Below are positions 17,127-26,636 of a stretch of 64,000 nucleotides of DNA, piece by piece. The DNA comes from Shewanella sp. Arc9-LZ (GTDB lineage Bacteria > Pseudomonadota > Gammaproteobacteria > Enterobacterales > Shewanellaceae), in NCBI RefSeq assembly GCF_010092445.1, contig NZ_CP048031.1, forward strand, positions 248,001 through 312,000, in the 5' to 3' direction. Both the position numbers and the translations under genes were made by a program. Position 1 is the stretch's first letter; every line of letters starts with the position of its first letter. The notes beneath the pieces are model-generated. The model searched no databases. It was not told where the DNA came from and saw only the letters and a list, made by a program, of their open reading frames with translations.

Positions 17127-19073
17127 ATGGCTGACGTTTTGTTAAATATTAAAGGTGTTAGTCGTTCTTTTACCGCCGGAGAGCAAGAACTGACGGTACT
17201 AAAAAACATTAATCTGCAAATCTGTCGTGGTGAATTGATTGCCATTATCGGCGCTTCTGGTTCGGGTAAATCAACATTAATGAACATCCTTGGCTGTCTG
17301 GATAAACCCAGTTCAGGCAGTTATTTCATTAATGGTCAGGACACATCCAGTATGGATGACAATGAACTGGCTGCACTGCGACGTGAATACTTTGGGTTTA
17401 TCTTTCAGCGCTATCATCTTTTGGGTGATTTAACTGCGGTGGGCAATGTGGAAGTACCTGCATTGTACGCCAATGAGGCGCCGCAAACCCGACACGAAAA
17501 AGCTAAAAAATTACTGACTCGTCTGGGGTTGAGCGATCGTTTAGATCATAAACCAAGTCAGCTAAGTGGCGGCCAACAACAACGTGTCAGTGTGGCCAGA
17601 GCTTTAATCAATGGTGGCGATATTATTCTGGCCGATGAACCCACCGGTGCTTTAGATAGCAGTAGCGGCGAAGAAATGATGAAACTCATTCAAGAACTGC
17701 ATCGCGACGGCCACACCATTATTTTGGTGACACACGACCCACATATTGCCGAATTTGCCGATCGCGTCATCGAGCTAAAAGACGGCGAAATCATTGCCGA
17801 TACCCAAAAACGTATCCCAGCAGAAACGAGCTCGTTAATCGCAGACAGACAATCTTCCCAAGCAAGTATGAAGATAAACTGGTCGCGATACCTTGAAGCG
17901 TTAAAAATGGCGTTAATAGCCATGTCCAATCATCGTTTGCGTACGTTTCTGACGATGCTCGGCATTATTATTGGCATTGCTTCAGTGGTGTCCGTGGTTG
18001 CGTTAGGTGCCGGTTCGCAGCAATCTATTTTGGATAATATTGCCTCAATGGGCACCAATACCATTGAAATAAAACCAGGCACAGGGCGAGGAGATCGCCG
18101 CTCTGAACGGGTTAAGTCGCTCACGGCAGACGATGCCAATGCGCTTAAAATATTGCCCTATGTGGACAGCGTTACCCCAACCGTTAGGACCAATGTTGCC
18201 ATACGTTATGCAAGTGAAACCGTCACAGGCTCAGTTCAAGGCGTGGGTACAGAGTATTTTCGGGTGCGCGGTTATGCGTTGGCCAAAGGACAATATTTTG
18301 CCGATGACAGTATCGATGCGTTAGAACAGGTTGCCGTCATTGATGCCAATACTGAGCAAACGCTTTTTTCTGATGGCAGTGCATTAGGTAGCGTCATTTT
18401 TCTCGGCCGCCTTCCTGTTCGTGTTATTGGCGTAACAAAGCCAATTGAAAGTGTGTCCGACAACAGTGATGAACTGAATGTTTGGTTGCCGTATACCACG
18501 GTGTCAGGACGTATTCTTAGACAAAATTATGTTAACGATATTACCGTAAGGATAGATGCCAATGTATCAAGCGATGTGGCAGAGCAAGGCATTATTAGCT
18601 TATTGACTATGCGCCACGGCAAAGTTGATTTTTTCACTATTAATACAGATACGATACGTAAAAGCATTGAAAAAACATCTGAAACCATGACGTTACTGAT
18701 ATCAGCTATCGCGTTTATCTCTTTGTTAGTTGGCGGGATTGGGGTAATGAATATCATGCTGGTATCGGTAACAGAGCGAACGCGCGAAATAGGCATTCGT
18801 ATGGCCGTTGGTGCCAGGCAAACCGATATTATGCGTCAGTTTTTGATTGAAGCTGTATTGGTATGTTTTTGTGGTGGCGCATTGGGGATTGGACTTGCTT
18901 ATCTTATCGGTATGATATTTACCTACACAGGCAGCAGTTTTCAGATGATCTATTCGAGTACGTCAATAGTGGCAGCTTTTGCCTGCTCGACCTTAATCGG
19001 TATTGTGTTTGGTTATCTGCCCGCCCGGAATGCGGCTAAATTGAATCCGGTTGATGCACTTGCTAGAGACTAA
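17127..19073 (+). CDS. macB: MacB-type ABC transporter, ATPase-permease fusion
   Basis: Fused ABC ATPase and permease of 648 residues that drives export from the periplasm by mechanotransmission. ATPase domain (1-230) shows Walker A GASGSGKST (42-50), signature LSGGQ (146-150) and Walker B IILADE (166-171). Then TM1 (about 275-297), a large periplasmic MacB core domain, and three C-terminal helices with VGGIGVMNIMLVSVTERTREIGIRMAVGAR and the final DALARD. It is co-transcribed with macA (3-nt gap). Family substrates include macrolides, siderophores, peptides and toxins; control by a CusR-like box suggests a stress-related rather than drug-specific role, which is inference. Confidence 0.92.
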   Translation: MADVLLNIKGVSRSFTAGEQELTVLKNINLQICRGELIAIIGASGSGKSTLMNILGCLDKPSSGSYFINGQDTSSMDDNELAALRREYFGFIFQRYHLLGDLTAVGNVEVPALYANEAPQTRHEKAKKLLTRLGLSDRLDHKPSQLSGGQQQRVSVARALINGGDIILADEPTGALDSSSGEEMMKLIQELHRDGHTIILVTHDPHIAEFADRVIELKDGEIIADTQKRIPAETSSLIADRQSSQASMKINWSRYLEALKMALIAMSNHRLRTFLTMLGIIIGIASVVSVVALGAGSQQSILDNIASMGTNTIEIKPGTGRGDRRSERVKSLTADDANALKILPYVDSVTPTVRTNVAIRYASETVTGSVQGVGTEYFRVRGYALAKGQYFADDSIDALEQVAVIDANTEQTLFSDGSALGSVIFLGRLPVRVIGVTKPIESVSDNSDELNVWLPYTTVSGRILRQNYVNDITVRIDANVSSDVAEQGIISLLTMRHGKVDFFTINTDTIRKSIEKTSETMTLLISAIAFISLLVGGIGVMNIMLVSVTERTREIGIRMAVGARQTDIMRQFLIEAVLVCFCGGALGIGLAYLIGMIFTYTGSSFQMIYSSTSIVAAFACSTLIGIVFGYLPARNAAKLNPVDALARD

Positions 19074-19560
19074 CCTCTGCCAAGTAAATATGGCCCCCTA
19101 AATTATCGGCTTTGATGAGCAAGCGAAGTAATTGTACCGCGCACAGTTTGAAGCAGTATGGCAAATGTTAAGTTAATTTTGGATCACCCGAAAACACTTA
19201 CAAAGTCAGCTTGGGTGCACGGCGGTTCTGCATACTTGGGGCAAATTTTAACCTCGCTATTCACTTGTACTGCTTAATCCCAGAATGTAGTGAATGAGTA
19301 AAACTGGCCATCAGTTTGTAGGTAATTCAAATAAATTTGATGTAGCGATTGGGAGTTTCAAGAAGGAATAGCCATTGATTTTCTCTTGGTCTGGTGTGGG
19401 CGAAGCGCCACGACATTAGTGGCCGAAGGCCATATCTTAAATACACTTTCGCCCATAAACGGGTGAGCAAACCTTCAGGAATTGATAATGTTTTATTGGG
19501 GGAAACTACAATATGATGATGCCGGTTTAAACTGGTTAGATGGAATGTCATCTGTGGTGA
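19074..19560. other. Gene-free interval with two adjacent small hairpins and a possible gene remnant
   Basis: About 490 bp between macB and the DUF4937 gene. A 74-codon minus-strand frame (19327-19551) has no family I recognise and lacks a clear ribosome binding site; it may be the remnant of a mobile or repeated element. Within it are two neighbouring hairpins, GGCG-AAG-CGCC (19399-19409) and TGGCC-GAA-GGCCA (19420-19432), an arrangement reminiscent of REP/BIME elements. Confidence 0.4.
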
Positions 19561-20229
19561 TCAACCGTTATAGGGTGTGACGTTCCACTTTGTATCGAGA
19601 ACAACCACCTTACCTAATAGTTGTTCAATGTACTCCGAAGTGTGGGCTATCTTCCGTAATTTTGGCAATACATTGTTTGCGTATATTTCATGAGCTGCTG
19701 GTGATTCCCAATGCGTTACCACCAAGTAACAGTCATGGTGTTCAACATGGCGCCAAACGTGACCGCCTAGCAATCCAAGTTGCGTTGACAGTTGAGGGTT
19801 CCAGAGCAGCTGTTGATCTCGATTAAACCTATCAATGTCCAGTACTTTTGAGCAGTAAGCGATTCTTAATACTCCAGCACCTGAAAAATTAATCTGTAAG
19901 CCAGATATGGTTGAAACTAGTTCGAAGTAATTAACTGAACAATGACGATAAGTGGATTGTTGTTTATTACTTAAATAAATCTCATCGTGGGTTGTGCTCA
20001 TGAATTCACTCACGTGAAACTGAGATTCCCAAAAACCTAAAATAATGGCTGTGCTTGACGATGCTTCCCATCCACCTGCTTGCCCTATAAAACCGTTACA
20101 CGTCGACAGCTGACTCCAAGCACTCTGACTTTGTGAAAAAGCCTCCTGTTTACCGTCATCAACCTCGCACATAATCAATTTTGCTATAGTCAAAATGGTT
20201 CCTAATATTGATGGTTCATGGGTCAACAT
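19561..20229 (-). CDS. DUF4937 domain-containing protein (tandem dimeric alpha-beta-barrel)
   Basis: Cytoplasmic 222-residue protein of the DUF4937 type best known from Bacillus (YdbC-like). The N-terminal half reads LIMCEVDDGKQEAFSQSQSAWSQLSTCNGFIGQAGGWE, the typical beginning of an antibiotic-biosynthesis-monooxygenase-like ferredoxin fold. A second, similar half starts near residue 118 (GVLRIAYCSKVLDIDRF). No catalytic function has been assigned to the family that I know of. It is a single gene with no evident operon partner. The start is uncertain: ATG 20229 gives a short N-terminal extension, and the conserved domain starts around residue 14. Confidence 0.68.
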   Translation of the reverse strand: MLTHEPSILGTILTIAKLIMCEVDDGKQEAFSQSQSAWSQLSTCNGFIGQAGGWEASSSTAIILGFWESQFHVSEFMSTTHDEIYLSNKQQSTYRHCSVNYFELVSTISGLQINFSGAGVLRIAYCSKVLDIDRFNRDQQLLWNPQLSTQLGLLGGHVWRHVEHHDCYLVVTHWESPAAHEIYANNVLPKLRKIAHTSEYIEQLLGKVVVLDTKWNVTPYNG

Positions 20230-20385
20230 GGTCTTTCAAAGCTCAATCTATCAGGGAGCAATATCTTTGTGGTGTTGGAGTCACCATGCCCAGTGCTAGC
20301 AGCAAAGCTTAACTGTTCAATACTTCTTTTTAACGGAACAAAACCATAGCAATTAGCACCTTTGAATCCGTTTTCCTTGGATAAG

Positions 20386-20871
20386 TTATTTCTGCTCTAG
20401 TTTGTAACTAATCTTATTGATGTACCAGGTTTTATCGCCTTGAGGTGTGCTCACTACCGCTTCATCGTCGACTTGTTTTTTGAGTAACGCGCGGGCCATG
20501 GGCGAGTCGATGGAGATGTAGTCTTTACGTTCGTCGTAAATTTCTTCTGGGCCGACAATTTTAAAGGTTTTAATGTCACCAGCGTCGTTTTCAATTTCAA
20601 CCGTGGCACCAAAAAACACTTTGCCTTCTTGCTCTGGTGCGTAATAGACAATTTTGAGTTCGGGCAGCAGCTTGCGTAAATAGCGTACTCGGCGATCAAT
20701 TTGCCTTAATAAACGTTTATTAAAAGTGTAATCAGCATTCTCGGAGCGATCACCCAAACCTGCCGCCCAAGTGACAATCTTAGTGACTTCAGGACGTTGT
20801 TCTTTCCACAAGTAGTCGTGCTCAATTCTGAGCTTATTGTAGCCTTCTAAAGTGATTAACTTAGTTTTCAC
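20386..20871 (-). CDS. greB: Transcription elongation factor GreB
   Basis: Secondary-channel factor that stimulates RNA polymerase to cleave backtracked RNA. The 161-residue length fits GreB. The N-terminal coiled coil shows the acidic tip in GDRSENADYTFNKRLLRQIDRRVRYLRKLL (the NADY and RR segments favour GreB over GreA). The C-terminal FKBP-like domain contains KVFFGATVEIEND and ISIDSPMARALLKKQVDDEAVV. It is divergent from tex, a pairing seen in other gamma-proteobacteria. Confidence 0.95.
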   Translation of the reverse strand: MKTKLITLEGYNKLRIEHDYLWKEQRPEVTKIVTWAAGLGDRSENADYTFNKRLLRQIDRRVRYLRKLLPELKIVYYAPEQEGKVFFGATVEIENDAGDIKTFKIVGPEEIYDERKDYISIDSPMARALLKKQVDDEAVVSTPQGDKTWYINKISYKLEQK

Positions 20872-21084
20872 GCGGTTTACTCTTAATGTGGTCGAAGAAC
20901 GGTGAGGTTTTCTATAAGCCGTAATATTATCATCTGTGTTTTAGCACTTCATGCCCGATGATGCATTCTTTTTATCGATTATCTATAAAGACATCATAAA
21001 GCCTTTCGTACTAGCAGCGAACTGGTGGTCTTTATGGTATCTTTGGCATAATTTTATTTTAAACCATGTCGAATTCGATTGATT

Positions 21085-23457
21085 ATGCATAATATTGCCC
21101 AGATTATCGCTCAAGAACTTAATGTCCGTGAACAACAGGTCACAGCGACCATTGCGCTATTAGATGATGGCGCCACCGTGCCGTTTATTGCGCGCTATCG
21201 TAAAGAAGCTACCGGTGGTTTAGATGACACTCAGTTGCGTAACTTGTTTTCTCGTTTAGGTTATTTACGTGAGTTACACGACCGCCGCCAAGTGGTATTG
21301 TCGAGCATTGATGCGCAAGGCAAGTTAACCCCAGCGTTAACTCAAGCGATTAATGACGCCGACAGCAAAACCCGTCTTGAAGATTTATATCTGCCATTCA
21401 AACCAAAGCGTCGTACCAAGGGCCAAATAGCCATCGAAGCGGGTATTGAGCCGCTTGTAGATGCAGTATTAGCCAATCGTCAATTAGATATAGAAAGCAA
21501 AGCAACAGAGTTTATTAATCCTGATGCAGGTTTTGCCGACACTAAAGCAGTGCTTGATGGTGCGCGTTACATTTTAATGGAGCGCTTTGCTGAAGATGCA
21601 GAGTTACTGCGTAAAGTGCGCCAGCATTTATTACAGCAAGCTGTGCTTGAAAGCCGCATGGTAAAAGGCAAAGAGAAAGAAGGCGCTAAATTCCGCGACT
21701 ATTTCGAGCATAATGAGCTGATGAGTAAAATCCCATCTCACCGTGCTTTAGCCATGTTGCGCGGCCGTAACGAAGGCATGTTAAGCCTGTCGATGAACGC
21801 CGATCCCGATACTCAAGCGACAGAAGGCAGTTATTGTGAAGTGATTATTAGCGATCACTTTAAGTTAGAACTGACTAACTCTAGCGTTGATGAATGGTTG
21901 AAAACGGTAGTGACCTCGACTTGGCGCATTAAAGTTGCTTTGCAAATGGAAACCGAGTTTATCGCTAAGATGCGTGAAAGCGCGGAAGAAGAAGCCATTA
22001 GAGTGTTTGCCCGTAACTTGGGCGATTTATTAATGGCGGCTCCTGCTGGTGCTAAAGCGACAATGGGACTCGATCCTGGTATCCGTACTGGCGTGAAAGT
22101 CGCGATTGTTGATAACACCGGTAAGCTGGTGGCCCACACCACTATTTTCCCGCATGCGCCACAAAACTTATGGGACAAGTCGATTCGTACCCTAAGTAAT
22201 TTAGTGACCATGCATAAAGTTGAAATTATTGCGATTGGTAACGGTACTGGCTCGCGTGAGACCGACAAGCTAACTGGCGAGTTAATCGCTGCCGTAAAAG
22301 AAACGCATCCGACTCTGACCAAAGTGATTGTGAGTGAAGCGGGCGCATCGGTATATTCTGCCTCTGAGTTTGCCGCTAATGAGTTTCCTAATCTTGATGT
22401 GTCAATTCGTGGTGCGGTATCAATTGCGCGTCGCTTACAAGATCCGCTGGCAGAGTTAGTAAAAATTGAACCCAAAGCAATTGGCGTAGGACAATATCAG
22501 CATGATGTAAGCCAAAGCCAGTTATCGCAGTCGCTTGATGCCGTCGTCGAAGACTGTGTTAATGCCGTAGGTGTTGACTTAAATATGGCATCAGCGCCGT
22601 TATTAGCTCAAGTTGCTGGCTTAACCAAAACCTTAGCTAAAAACGTGGTTGATTTTCGTGACGCGAATGGTCAATTTACCAATCGTAAGCAGCTATTGAG
22701 TGTGGCTCGTTTAGGGCCTAAAGCTTATGAGCAAGCTGCGGGGTTTTTACGCATCCGTAATGGTGATAATCCATTGGATTCGTCATCTGTTCACCCAGAA
22801 GCGTACAGCCTAGTTGAGTCGATTGCTGGTGCTAAGCAATTGCCATTAACTGAACTGATTGGTAATAGCGATTTGTTAAAACAGATTAATGCTGCCGATT
22901 TTGTTACCGACGCATTTGGCGTACCGACCATTAATGATATTTTAGCCGAACTAGACAAGCCCGGACGCGACCCTCGTGGTGAGTTTAAAACGGCTACTTT
23001 TAAAGACGGTATAGAAGAATTGAAGCACCTTAAAGTCGAGATGATTTTAGAAGGTGTGGTCACCAACGTGACCAACTTTGGTGCCTTTGTTGATGTGGGT
23101 GTGCATCAAGATGGTTTAGTGCATATTTCATCGTTAACCGACAAGTTTGTTAGTGACCCTCATACAGTGGTTAAAGCCGGTGATGTGGTTAAAGTGAAAG
23201 TGATGGAAGTGGATATTGAGCGTCGTCGTATTGCGTTAAGCATGCGTCTTGATGAAAAAATTGATACCGAAAAAGCAACCAGACAGTCGCAAGGTAAGCC
23301 ACAAAATAGTTACCAGAAAAAGCCTGCTGCGGGTAAATCGTCAACCAATACCAAGAGTTCTGGTCATAATAAACCAGCCAGTAAACCGGTTAAAGCACCA
23401 CAAAATGCGGCTATGGGTAATGCGTTTGCTGATGCCTTTGCCAAGATAAAGAAATAA
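21085..23457 (+). CDS. tex: Tex-family transcription accessory protein
   Basis: Cytoplasmic nucleic-acid-binding protein (YhgF/Tex) related to the core of eukaryotic Spt6. I use the ATG at 21085 ([12 protein letters not shown]); a TTG two codons upstream is also open but less likely. Domain order in 790 residues: N-terminal helical Tex domain ([17 protein letters not shown] near 34-50), YqgF-like RNase H fold ([15 protein letters not shown] near 330), helix-hairpin-helix region ([34 protein letters not shown] near 530-565) and a C-terminal S1 domain ([27 protein letters not shown] near 652-680). A basic, low-complexity tail follows. A terminator lies 50-80 bp downstream. Confidence 0.95.
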   Translation: MHNIAQIIAQELNVREQQVTATIALLDDGATVPFIARYRKEATGGLDDTQLRNLFSRLGYLRELHDRRQVVLSSIDAQGKLTPALTQAINDADSKTRLEDLYLPFKPKRRTKGQIAIEAGIEPLVDAVLANRQLDIESKATEFINPDAGFADTKAVLDGARYILMERFAEDAELLRKVRQHLLQQAVLESRMVKGKEKEGAKFRDYFEHNELMSKIPSHRALAMLRGRNEGMLSLSMNADPDTQATEGSYCEVIISDHFKLELTNSSVDEWLKTVVTSTWRIKVALQMETEFIAKMRESAEEEAIRVFARNLGDLLMAAPAGAKATMGLDPGIRTGVKVAIVDNTGKLVAHTTIFPHAPQNLWDKSIRTLSNLVTMHKVEIIAIGNGTGSRETDKLTGELIAAVKETHPTLTKVIVSEAGASVYSASEFAANEFPNLDVSIRGAVSIARRLQDPLAELVKIEPKAIGVGQYQHDVSQSQLSQSLDAVVEDCVNAVGVDLNMASAPLLAQVAGLTKTLAKNVVDFRDANGQFTNRKQLLSVARLGPKAYEQAAGFLRIRNGDNPLDSSSVHPEAYSLVESIAGAKQLPLTELIGNSDLLKQINAADFVTDAFGVPTINDILAELDKPGRDPRGEFKTATFKDGIEELKHLKVEMILEGVVTNVTNFGAFVDVGVHQDGLVHISSLTDKFVSDPHTVVKAGDVVKVKVMEVDIERRRIALSMRLDEKIDTEKATRQSQGKPQNSYQKKPAAGKSSTNTKSSGHNKPASKPVKAPQNAAMGNAFADAFAKIKK

Positions 23458-23504
23458 CCCATTATACCGCGTGGTAAAACACATTTAGCTAATATATTGA
23501 TTCT

Positions 23505-23539
23505 AAAGCCTTTGCACTGATGTGTGAGGGCTTTTTTTT
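23505..23539 (+). terminator. Rho-independent terminator of tex
   Basis: AAAGCC...TGCAC pairs with GTGTG...GGCTTT around TGAT, with one internal mismatch, followed by eight T (23531-23538). It is located between tex and eptA. Confidence 0.8.
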
Positions 23540-23584
23540 AGCTAATTTTTATATTTTGAAACTGAATAAAGCCCCGCAGCAATA

Positions 23585-23612
23585 ATTCAGTTTTTATTCA
23601 GTAGATCTTAAG
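23585..23612 (+). promoter_or_regulatory. Hexamer direct repeats upstream of eptA (PmrA-like arrangement)
   Basis: ATTCAG (23585-23590), ATTCAG (23596-23601) and CTTAAG (23607-23612) are separated by exactly 5 nt each, an 11-bp helical period. PmrA/QseB-type regulators bind hexamer direct repeats with 5-nt spacers (consensus near CTTAAT-N5-CTTAAT). The last copy is the consensus hexamer, the first two are degenerate. Likely operator for the two-component system at 25962-28072. Confidence 0.5.
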
Positions 23613-23652
23613 TGTTTTGGTTGAATATCAGCGCCAGTCGAGTTTATTGCGA

Positions 23653-25329
23653 GTGGCAAAATTGAAATTACTAACGAAAACATTATCCAGTATCACCCCA
23701 AAGAGCATCAGTTACGAGGCGATGACCTGCATTATCGCTGTCTATTTTGGCTTGGTATTAAATTTTCCGATAATCCGTAAAATCTATCAATTATCAGCAG
23801 ACGGTCATGTGCTGTTTTCTTTGTCACCTGCATTGTTATTAAGCAGTTTTTTTATGCTTATTTTTAGCTTATTTGCTTTTAAATTTGTTTTTAAACCCGT
23901 GATGATTGTGTTGTTACTGACATCATCTGCGGCCATGTATGCGATGTTGCAGTACAACGTGATGTTTGATTACGGCATGATTGAAAATATTTTTGAAACC
24001 AATTCTGGCGAAGCGTTTTCTTACATCAATTCACATTCAATTGGTTATGTGTTGGTGCTCGGGGTATTGCCTTCTATTTTGTTATACCGCACCAAATTAT
24101 CGAGTGGTCCGTCACTGGCCAAAATAGTGCTTCGTCGCGCTGGCTTTACAATAATCAGTATGGCGTTAGTCGGGTTGATGGTGCTGTTTTTTTACAAAGA
24201 CTATGCGTCAGTGGGGCGCAATAATAATTATCTGAATAAGATGATTATTCCTGCACATATTTATAATACGGTTAAATACCTAAACAACCGTTACTTTACC
24301 GAAAAGTTAACTTTTGACCCTATTGGTCAAGATGCACATCTAACCCCAAGCACGAATGGCAAACCGACCCTTATGGTGCTTGTTGTCGGTGAAACTGCCC
24401 GTGCAGAAAATATGGCGTATAACGGTTACCAACGTAACACCAACCCATACACAGAAAACCTAGGCATGATTGCCTTACAGAATGTGTCGTCGTGTGGCAC
24501 GGCTACCGCGCATTCGTTACCGTGCATGTTCTCAAACCTCACTCATGATAATTACAATCGTGAAGTTGCCGATGCTCGAAATGACGTACTTGATGTGATT
24601 AACGCCGCTGGTGTTAACGTGACATGGTTTGAAAACGATGGCGGCGATAAAGACGTAGGAGCCCGCATTAATAAGATTGATATTTCGCCGAGCGAGCCAA
24701 ATCCATTATGTGATGGCTTAAGTTGTTATGACGAGATTTTAGTTGAAAAACTCAGCCAAAAATTACAACAAGACAGTGAAGCCAGTGCACTGTCGGGTAA
24801 AGGCTTAGATAATCAATTTATCGCTTTGCATACTATTGGCAGTCACGGACCAACATATTGGCAGCGTTACCCAGCCGATAAAGCGTTATTTACGCCAGCT
24901 TGTAGCCGCAGCGATATTGAAAACTGTAGCGACCAAGAGATTGTTAATGTTTACGACAATACTATTGCCTATACCGATTTTGTGTTGGCAGAAACGATTA
25001 ATGTACTTAAGCAATATCAAGACAAATATAACGTCGCGCTGGTGTATTTATCTGACCATGGTGAATCGTTGGGTGAAAGTGGAATGTATTTACACGGTAC
25101 GCCTTACAGCATTGCGCCGAGCCAACAAACTCATGTGCCTTGGTTTATGTGGTTACCACAAGACTACACACAAGCTAAAGAAATTGACCGTGAATGTGTT
25201 GCCGAGCATGCATTAAGTGGCTCGTACTCACATGACAACTTGTTCCATACATTGTTAGGGCTTTACGGTGTTAGCAGCTCGGTACGTGATCCTAAGTTAG
25301 ATATCACCACCGATTGTAAAATGAACTAG
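23653..25329 (+). CDS. eptA: Phosphoethanolamine transferase, EptA family
   Basis: Inner-membrane enzyme transferring phosphoethanolamine from phosphatidylethanolamine to lipid A, releasing diacylglycerol and lowering surface negative charge. Five N-terminal membrane helices are followed by a periplasmic alkaline-phosphatase-like domain: VGETARAENMAYNGYQRNTNP, the CGTATAHSLPCMFSN loop with the nucleophilic Thr, HTIGSHGPTYWQRYP and LSDHGESLGE. Six or more Cys in the domain fit the disulfides of this family. The reading frame is open from TTG 23617, but operator-like repeats end at 23612 and the E. coli N-terminus aligns further downstream, so I place the start at GTG 23653. dgkA follows after 10 nt. 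Confidence 0.92.
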   Translation: MAKLKLLTKTLSSITPKSISYEAMTCIIAVYFGLVLNFPIIRKIYQLSADGHVLFSLSPALLLSSFFMLIFSLFAFKFVFKPVMIVLLLTSSAAMYAMLQYNVMFDYGMIENIFETNSGEAFSYINSHSIGYVLVLGVLPSILLYRTKLSSGPSLAKIVLRRAGFTIISMALVGLMVLFFYKDYASVGRNNNYLNKMIIPAHIYNTVKYLNNRYFTEKLTFDPIGQDAHLTPSTNGKPTLMVLVVGETARAENMAYNGYQRNTNPYTENLGMIALQNVSSCGTATAHSLPCMFSNLTHDNYNREVADARNDVLDVINAAGVNVTWFENDGGDKDVGARINKIDISPSEPNPLCDGLSCYDEILVEKLSQKLQQDSEASALSGKGLDNQFIALHTIGSHGPTYWQRYPADKALFTPACSRSDIENCSDQEIVNVYDNTIAYTDFVLAETINVLKQYQDKYNVALVYLSDHGESLGESGMYLHGTPYSIAPSQQTHVPWFMWLPQDYTQAKEIDRECVAEHALSGSYSHDNLFHTLLGLYGVSSSVRDPKLDITTDCKMN

Positions 25330-25339
25330 GGATATACTC

Positions 25340-25783
25340 ATGACAATTTCAGCTTCATCATCTACGTCTGATGATAATGTAACAAAGAATACGGCAAAGA
25401 GTGCAGCAACTAAACAGCCAAAAATTGTGGTGAAACGCCATGGTATTATGCGCTTGCTGTATACCTGTAAACATACCTTTAATGGTTTAAAGTGGATGTG
25501 TCGTAATGAAGCGGCATTTCAGCAAGAGTTATTACTGTTTATTCCATTAACCGTGTTTGCTTGTATGGCAAATATCAGTGCGCCGCAATCTGCCATGTTA
25601 GTGCTGGCGTTACTATTTGTATTGTTTGCTGAACTGGTTAACACTGCTGTAGAAGTGGTGGTTGACCGTATTGGCCTGGAGTTTAATGAGTTATCTGGGC
25701 TCGCCAAAGATATTGCTTCTGCATTTGTGTTTCTCAGCATGCTGATGGCCGCGATTGTTTGGTGGGTTGTTTTATGGGCATAA
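25340..25783 (+). CDS. dgkA: Diacylglycerol kinase
   Basis: Small inner-membrane kinase making phosphatidic acid from diacylglycerol and ATP. Three membrane helices and the family hallmark ELVNTAVEVVVDRIGLEFNELSGLAKDIASAFVF (about residues 98-131) with the catalytic Glu/Asn/Asp pattern are clear. At 147 residues it is longer than E. coli DgkA (122) because of a Ser/Thr/Lys-rich N-terminal extension of about 30 residues. It lies 10 nt behind eptA: the diacylglycerol produced by EptA is the DgkA substrate, so the pair forms a recycling unit. Confidence 0.94.
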   Translation: MTISASSSTSDDNVTKNTAKSAATKQPKIVVKRHGIMRLLYTCKHTFNGLKWMCRNEAAFQQELLLFIPLTVFACMANISAPQSAMLVLALLFVLFAELVNTAVEVVVDRIGLEFNELSGLAKDIASAFVFLSMLMAAIVWWVVLWA

Positions 25784-25826
25784 TTGACTCATAAACGGTT
25801 AATCTGCCCGCAACGTGTCGGCTGTT

Positions 25827-25859
25827 AACTTATCGCTATGGATAGCATAGAGATAAGTT
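25827..25859. repeat. 14-bp inverted repeat between dgkA and the response regulator
   Basis: AACTTATCGCTATG (25827-25840) and CATAGAGATAAGTT (25846-25859) pair with one mismatch around a 5-nt loop. It lies 44 bp after dgkA and about 100 bp before the regulator. There is no long T-run, so it is either a weak terminator or an operator/leader hairpin. Confidence 0.5.
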
Positions 25860-25961
25860 TGCTAATGGTAGTTTGTTATCCCGAGTTTAGGTTACTTTTT
25901 TCCGTTTGGACTGCATCACTCGTAATATGGATATAGGCGCAATTATGATAAAGGACACTCA

Positions 25962-26636
25962 ATGAAAGTGTTGTTAATTGAAGACTCTGAAGCGCTGCGT
26001 CGCGGCATTAGAGTTGGGTTAGATCATTTAGGTTATACCGTTGATGAAACCGGTGATGGTTCTGAGGGCTTAAGTATGGCGCTCACTAATTCTTATGATT
26101 TCATTATTTTGGATCTCATGCTGCCTAATGTAGATGGTCTGAGTTTACTTAAGAGTATTCGTAAATTAGGTAATCAATCTAAGGTCATTATTTTATCGGC
26201 TAAATCACAAGCTGAAGATCGTGTTACTGGCTTATTGGCGGGTGCCGATGATTATCTGTGTAAACCATTTTCGTTTGACGAATTACAAGCCCGACTCGTG
26301 ACGCTTGGTCGCCGTGGTGAACTCAATCAACAAGTTAAAACTATTTGTATTGCTAATTTTGTTTTAGACACAAGTAATAAATCACTTCATGCAGATGGCC
26401 ATTATATCGATCTGACTAAAAACGAATTCAAAATTGTTGAATATTTATTTAGTAACCCTAAGCAAGTACTTAATCCTGAACAAATCAGTGAAGCAGTCGT
26501 GGGTTCATTTAATCATTTATCAAAAAACACCATCGAGGCTCATTTATCGTCCGTGCGTAAAAAAGCTAAAGCCGTAGGGGTGACGCTACCGATAAAAAAC
26601 AAACGTGGTTTTGGCTATTTTGTGGGTGAACATTAA
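25962..26636 (+). CDS. OmpR-family response regulator, PmrA/QseB-like
   Basis: Response regulator of 224 residues. Receiver: Glu7-Asp8, phospho-acceptor Asp51 in IILDLMLPNVDG, Ser79, Lys101 in YLCKPF. Winged-helix domain about 125-222, ending KNKRGFGYFVGEH. The general style (EDSEALRRGIRVGLDHLGYTVDETGDG) is that of the PmrA/QseB group. AAAGGAC precedes the ATG. The stop overlaps the kinase start (TAATG). The hexamer direct repeats with 5-nt spacers upstream of eptA and of 28426 fit this DNA-binding class. Signal and true target set remain inferred. Confidence 0.9.
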   Translation: MKVLLIEDSEALRRGIRVGLDHLGYTVDETGDGSEGLSMALTNSYDFIILDLMLPNVDGLSLLKSIRKLGNQSKVIILSAKSQAEDRVTGLLAGADDYLCKPFSFDELQARLVTLGRRGELNQQVKTICIANFVLDTSNKSLHADGHYIDLTKNEFKIVEYLFSNPKQVLNPEQISEAVVGSFNHLSKNTIEAHLSSVRKKAKAVGVTLPIKNKRGFGYFVGEH

